Origin: Anaerolineales bacterium
GTDB taxonomy: Bacteria > Chloroflexota > Anaerolineae > Anaerolineales > Villigracilaceae
Length of the DNA: 64,000 nt
Reading direction: 5' to 3'
NCBI GenBank assembly: GCA_016932715.1
Contig: JAFGCG010000191.1
Coordinates: forward strand, 1-64,000
The notes below the pieces were generated by a model. That model was not told the DNA's origin. It did no database searches and worked only from the letters and a program-made list of their open reading frames with translations. This document shows, piece after piece, positions 61,170 to 64,000 of this stretch (position 1 is the first letter of the stretch; each line of letters starts with the position of its first letter). Position numbers and translations under genes: made by a program.

Positions 61170-62981
61170 ATGAAGACCCCGTCAAAGACCAAACTCTTCA
61201 AAAAAGTTCTTGTCCCGCTGGTATATGGCTGTGAACAAACCTCTGCCATCAACGCCGCGCGCACCATTGCCGGAGAGGACAATGTGATGCTCGTGGGACT
61301 GGTCTATGTCCCGGAGGCGGAATCGCTCAGCGGCGCCGCAGTGCCTGTCCGGGAAGTGCGCCAGATGCTCAGGAAGCTTTCCGGCGTCCGATATCGCACC
61401 GAGGTGTACGCTGCTGCTACTCACCGGCCCTGGCATGAAATCATTGGGGTTACGGAGAGAGAAAAGCCCGATCTCCTGGTTTTGGAATATCCCTGCCAGT
61501 TCGAAACGCTCAACACGACCCTGGCGGAAGTATTGGCGCACCCGCCCTGCGATATTGCGATCGTCAACTCACATGTCTCGGCCAGTCTGGATAACGTGTT
61601 GATCCCGATCCGCGGCGGTCCCTATGCGGAACTGGCGCTGCGCATTGCATTATCCATGCGACGGTTTCGCCAAATCGATATCACTTCCCTGCATATGGTT
61701 TCCACGAAGTCTGACCGTAAACAGGATGCCGCTTTTCGCGGAATCGAACGCGTGTTGAAACAACTGCCTGAGGTGAAGGAACATAATGTCGCCACAGATG
61801 ACTCTGCCGAGGCGCTCTTCGAGACGTCACGCCAGTTTGATCTGACGGTGATGGGCGCCAGTGCCCGGTCGGTGGATGAGGTCGCTTCCATCGGCCCGGC
61901 GGCGGAACGGATGATGAGGGAGGGTAAATGCGGCCTGATCGTTGTGAAAACCAAACAGCCGCCGCGCTTTCCCCTGGAGAGCGAAGAAGTCGGTCAGACC
62001 GCCATCTCCGTCCTGGTGGACAAGTGGTTTGCGGAAAACACGTTCCACGCGGATGAGTTCCAGGACCTGAATTATCTATTGAGCCTGAAACGCGAGCGCG
62101 GAGTCTCCATCAGTCTGGCACTCCCTGCGCTCAACGAAGCAGAGACGGTGGGAAATGTGATCCAAACCATCAAACAGGCATTGGTGCTGGATGCTCCTTT
62201 GCTGGATGAAATTGTTTTGATCGATTCCAATTCTGAAGACCGGACGCGGGAAATTGCCCAGGCATTGGGCGTTCCGGTTTACATCCATCAAGCGGTTTTG
62301 CCACAGTACGGGGCGCGGCGCGGCAAGGGGGAAGCGCTCTGGAAAAGTCTGTATTGCACGAAAGGCGACATCCTGATCTGGCTGGATACGGACATCGTCA
62401 ACATTCATCCGCGCTTTGTCTATGGTTTGATCGGTCCCTTGCTCCTGCGGCCCGACGTCCAGTTCATCAAAGGCTTTTACAAGCGTCCATTGCGAGTAGG
62501 CGGCAAGATCCAGGCTGGCGGCGGAGGCCGGGTCACCGAACTGACGGCGCGCCCGCTCCTCAACCTGTTCTACCCTGAACTCTCCGGCGTGATCCAGCCT
62601 CTTTCCGGAGAATATGGCGGGCGCCGGTCTGCGCTCGAGCAGTTTGGCTTTTTCTCGGGCTATGGTGTGGAAATTGGGATGTTGATCGATGTGCTCGACA
62701 AGTTTGGCTTGAACGCCATCGCCCAGGTGGATCTACAGGAGCGCATCCATCACAACCAGCCGCTGGAGGCGTTGAGCAAAATGTCCTTTGCCATCATTCA
62801 GGCTGTGATGCGCAAGCTGGAAACCCGTTATGGACAGAGCATTCTGGAGAACGTCAATCAGACTATGAAATTGATCCGTTATGAGGGGGAACGTTTTGTG
62901 CTGGACATAGAAGAGATCGCCGAACGTGACCGTCCACCCATGCTGGAGATTCCCGAATATGGCGAACGCCCGCGCGCGTGA
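61170..62981 (+). CDS. gpgS: Universal stress domains fused to glucosyl-3-phosphoglycerate synthase (GpgS)
   Basis: The 603-residue protein joins two UspA-like domains (about 1-135 and 136-270; VLVPLVYGCEQ, VLIPIRGGPYAELALRIAL, VMGASARSVDE) with a GT81 GpgS domain (about 300-600). The latter has ISLALPALNEAETVGNVI, IDSNSEDRT, GKGEALWKSL, WLDTDI and GGGGRVTELTARPLLNL. GpgS transfers glucose from NDP-glucose to 3-phosphoglycerate, the first step in making glucosylglycerate. ATG 61170, after AGGAGG, is chosen over a GTG five codons earlier. A separate phosphatase (GpgP) is not seen in the window. Confidence 0.88.
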   Translation: MKTPSKTKLFKKVLVPLVYGCEQTSAINAARTIAGEDNVMLVGLVYVPEAESLSGAAVPVREVRQMLRKLSGVRYRTEVYAAATHRPWHEIIGVTEREKPDLLVLEYPCQFETLNTTLAEVLAHPPCDIAIVNSHVSASLDNVLIPIRGGPYAELALRIALSMRRFRQIDITSLHMVSTKSDRKQDAAFRGIERVLKQLPEVKEHNVATDDSAEALFETSRQFDLTVMGASARSVDEVASIGPAAERMMREGKCGLIVVKTKQPPRFPLESEEVGQTAISVLVDKWFAENTFHADEFQDLNYLLSLKRERGVSISLALPALNEAETVGNVIQTIKQALVLDAPLLDEIVLIDSNSEDRTREIAQALGVPVYIHQAVLPQYGARRGKGEALWKSLYCTKGDILIWLDTDIVNIHPRFVYGLIGPLLLRPDVQFIKGFYKRPLRVGGKIQAGGGGRVTELTARPLLNLFYPELSGVIQPLSGEYGGRRSALEQFGFFSGYGVEIGMLIDVLDKFGLNAIAQVDLQERIHHNQPLEALSKMSFAIIQAVMRKLETRYGQSILENVNQTMKLIRYEGERFVLDIEEIAERDRPPMLEIPEYGERPRA

Positions 62982-62983
62982 CC

Positions 62984-63376
62984 CTATTCCGGCTCCCCAC
63001 TCGATAGTGAATCGGGAGATTGAGCCTCACCAGCTAAAGCATGAGTCTTGGGATCATAGTGTCCGCGCATTTCGTCGCTGAGTGTCCCCTCCCAAAGCGG
63101 TACACCGGAGAGGTAAGCTGCCCTGCCGATCATATGCGCTGCCACCGGTGCGGTGAAAAACATGAAAACCACGATCGCGAGCGCGCGTACCCCGATGGCG
63201 AAGTCGTTGAAGAATAAGGCGACTCCCAGCATAATAAGCCCCACACCCAGCGTAGCAGATTTGGTGCTACTGTGCAGCCGCATGAGCACATCCGGCATAC
63301 GCACCAGCCCGATGGCTGCCAGCAGCATAAAGACCGCGCCCAGCAGGAGCAGGAACAGGCTTATGCTTTCCGCCAT
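62984..63376 (-). CDS. mnhG: Na+/H+ antiporter subunit MnhG/MrpG
   Basis: The 130-residue protein has three hydrophobic helices with the MnhG family pattern: [26 protein letters not shown] and [24 protein letters not shown]. It is the last gene of an Mrp/Mnh operon that reads E, F, G on the minus strand; it overlaps mnhF by 16 bases, so the two are coupled. Mrp antiporters expel Na+ in exchange for protons and protect against salt and alkali. Its C-terminal part is acidic and hydrophilic. It ends two bases from the convergent gpgS stop. Confidence 0.92.
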   Translation of the reverse strand: MAESISLFLLLLGAVFMLLAAIGLVRMPDVLMRLHSSTKSATLGVGLIMLGVALFFNDFAIGVRALAIVVFMFFTAPVAAHMIGRAAYLSGVPLWEGTLSDEMRGHYDPKTHALAGEAQSPDSLSSGEPE

Positions 63377-63636
63377 GGCAGTTCTCCCTTTTCGACAAAA
63401 TAGGCAAATGCAACCGTACCGAGAAACCCGATCAGCGCCAGGGCGATCGCGACGTCCAGAAAAATGGTCTGCCGGGTCGCTACAGCATAAACGGCAATGA
63501 TTCCAACGGCCAGCGCCGTCATCATATCCAGCGCCACCACGCGGGAGGGCAGGCTGGGACCGCGTACCAGCCGCACGAATGCCAGGAACATGGCAAGGAT
63601 CAACAAGCCTAACGTAATATTGATAAGAATTTGCAT
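63361..63636 (-). CDS. mnhF: Na+/H+ antiporter subunit MnhF/MrpF
   Basis: The 91-residue protein has three helices: [23 protein letters not shown] and the MnhF-type segment [16 protein letters not shown]. It forms part of the multisubunit Mrp Na+/H+ antiporter in the inner membrane. It starts one base after the stop of mnhE and overlaps mnhG, as expected for the operon. Length is normal for the family. Confidence 0.92.
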   Translation of the reverse strand: MQILINITLGLLILAMFLAFVRLVRGPSLPSRVVALDMMTALAVGIIAVYAVATRQTIFLDVAIALALIGFLGTVAFAYFVEKGELPWRKA

Positions 63637-63637
63637 T

Positions 63638-64000
63638 TCAGCCTCTTTCTGATCTGGTCCCGCGCATCAGTCTCAGGAGCCGCCTCTCGACTCCCTGCTT
63701 GATCTCGCGCCGCAGGGCGTCGGCATCGGGAGCATACATGGCGTGGATGAACATCGTGTTCCTGTCGGTGGAAATGTCCAGGCTAAGCGTGCCGGGGGTC
63801 AGGGAAATAAAATAAGCCAGCGCGGTGATCTCAGCGTCGGTGCGCGCATCGAGCGGAAGGGCGATCACGCGCGGCTTCATGTAATTGCGCAGCGTCAGCA
63901 CATCGTGCGCCACCCGCAGGTTGGCAAGCAACAGTTCCCACAGGAAGAAGAACACGAAGCCGATCACCTGCCAGACTTTTACGAAGTAATCGGATGGCTC
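63638..64000 (-). CDS. mnhE: Na+/H+ antiporter subunit MnhE/MrpE, 5' end outside the window
   Basis: The frame is open to the right edge with no start codon needed: the codons upstream of GTG 63967 read YFVKVWQ, so the real start is beyond 64000. [19 protein letters not shown] and [19 protein letters not shown] are characteristic of MnhE. About 120 of the usual ~160 residues are visible. The gene leads the operon E-F-G; subunits A-D would be expected outside the window. Confidence 0.9.
   Translation of the reverse strand, partial: EPSDYFVKVWQVIGFVFFFLWELLLANLRVAHDVLTLRNYMKPRVIALPLDARTDAEITALAYFISLTPGTLSLDISTDRNTMFIHAMYAPDADALRREIKQGVERRLLRLMRGTRSERG

Noticed and set aside
1-64000. CRISPR array, rRNA, tRNA or prophage
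   Set aside because: No regular 25-40 base direct repeats with unique spacers and no RNA-gene or phage structural signature were found by reading.

Overview
The window looks like a chromosomal stretch of an Anaerolineae-type bacterium (phylum Chloroflexota). This is an inference from gene content: a RecG with a long N-terminal extension, a PBP1A with a Thr/Pro-rich tail, a universal-stress/GpgS fusion, glucosylglycerate enzymes, and several weak or leaderless promoters. No rRNA, tRNA, CRISPR array, transposase or phage gene was found.

Region 1 (1-33865) is a large surface-glycan locus. It opens with the 3' end of a probable WbpG-type amidotransferase, followed by an asparagine synthase-like enzyme, two sugar epimerase/dehydratases, and a HisH/HisF-like pair that lacks a key histidine-pathway aspartate. 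That set suggests an acetamidino-type sugar modification. A LegB-like SDR and a nucleotidyltransferase follow, together with three related glycosyltransferases. A decayed glycosyltransferase copy and a decayed nucleotidyltransferase tail show that this part was duplicated and recombined. From 12370 to 33865 come seven large multi-pass proteins of GT-C type (four on +, three on -), GT2 and GT4 transferases, a flippase-like protein, three free-standing methyltransferases and a methyltransferase-GT2 fusion.

Region 2 (34003-49352) is mostly housekeeping: an HD hydrolase, a YwbE-like protein, a lipoprotein, PlsY, DegV, RecG, CoaD, a coiled-coil protein, PBP1A, a MaoC-like hydratase, a GH63-like protein and a Ca2+/Na+ exchanger. 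The gaps hold inverted and quasi-tandem repeats. The exchanger is preceded by a structured leader ending in a terminator-like hairpin.

Region 3 (49507-55908) is the most unusual part: a same-strand series of a B12-mutase-like protein, an opine-dehydrogenase-family enzyme, and two tandem asparagine-synthetase paralogues, ending with a small UPF0316/DUF2179-like membrane protein. The first paralogue has Ser in place of the catalytic Cys2 and lacks much of the glutaminase site. This resembles a biosynthetic pathway for a modified amino acid, opine, amide or lactam; the product cannot be read from the sequence.

Region 4 (56426-62981) is a tightly overlapping glucosylglycerate operon: a GH13_18 phosphorylase, a GH63 hydrolase, a GT4 transferase and a UspA-GpgS fusion. 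It is followed, convergently, by the end of an Mnh/Mrp Na+/H+ antiporter operon (mnhG, mnhF and partial mnhE). The compatible solute, Na+/H+ and Ca2+/Na+ genes together suggest osmotic and ionic stress management.
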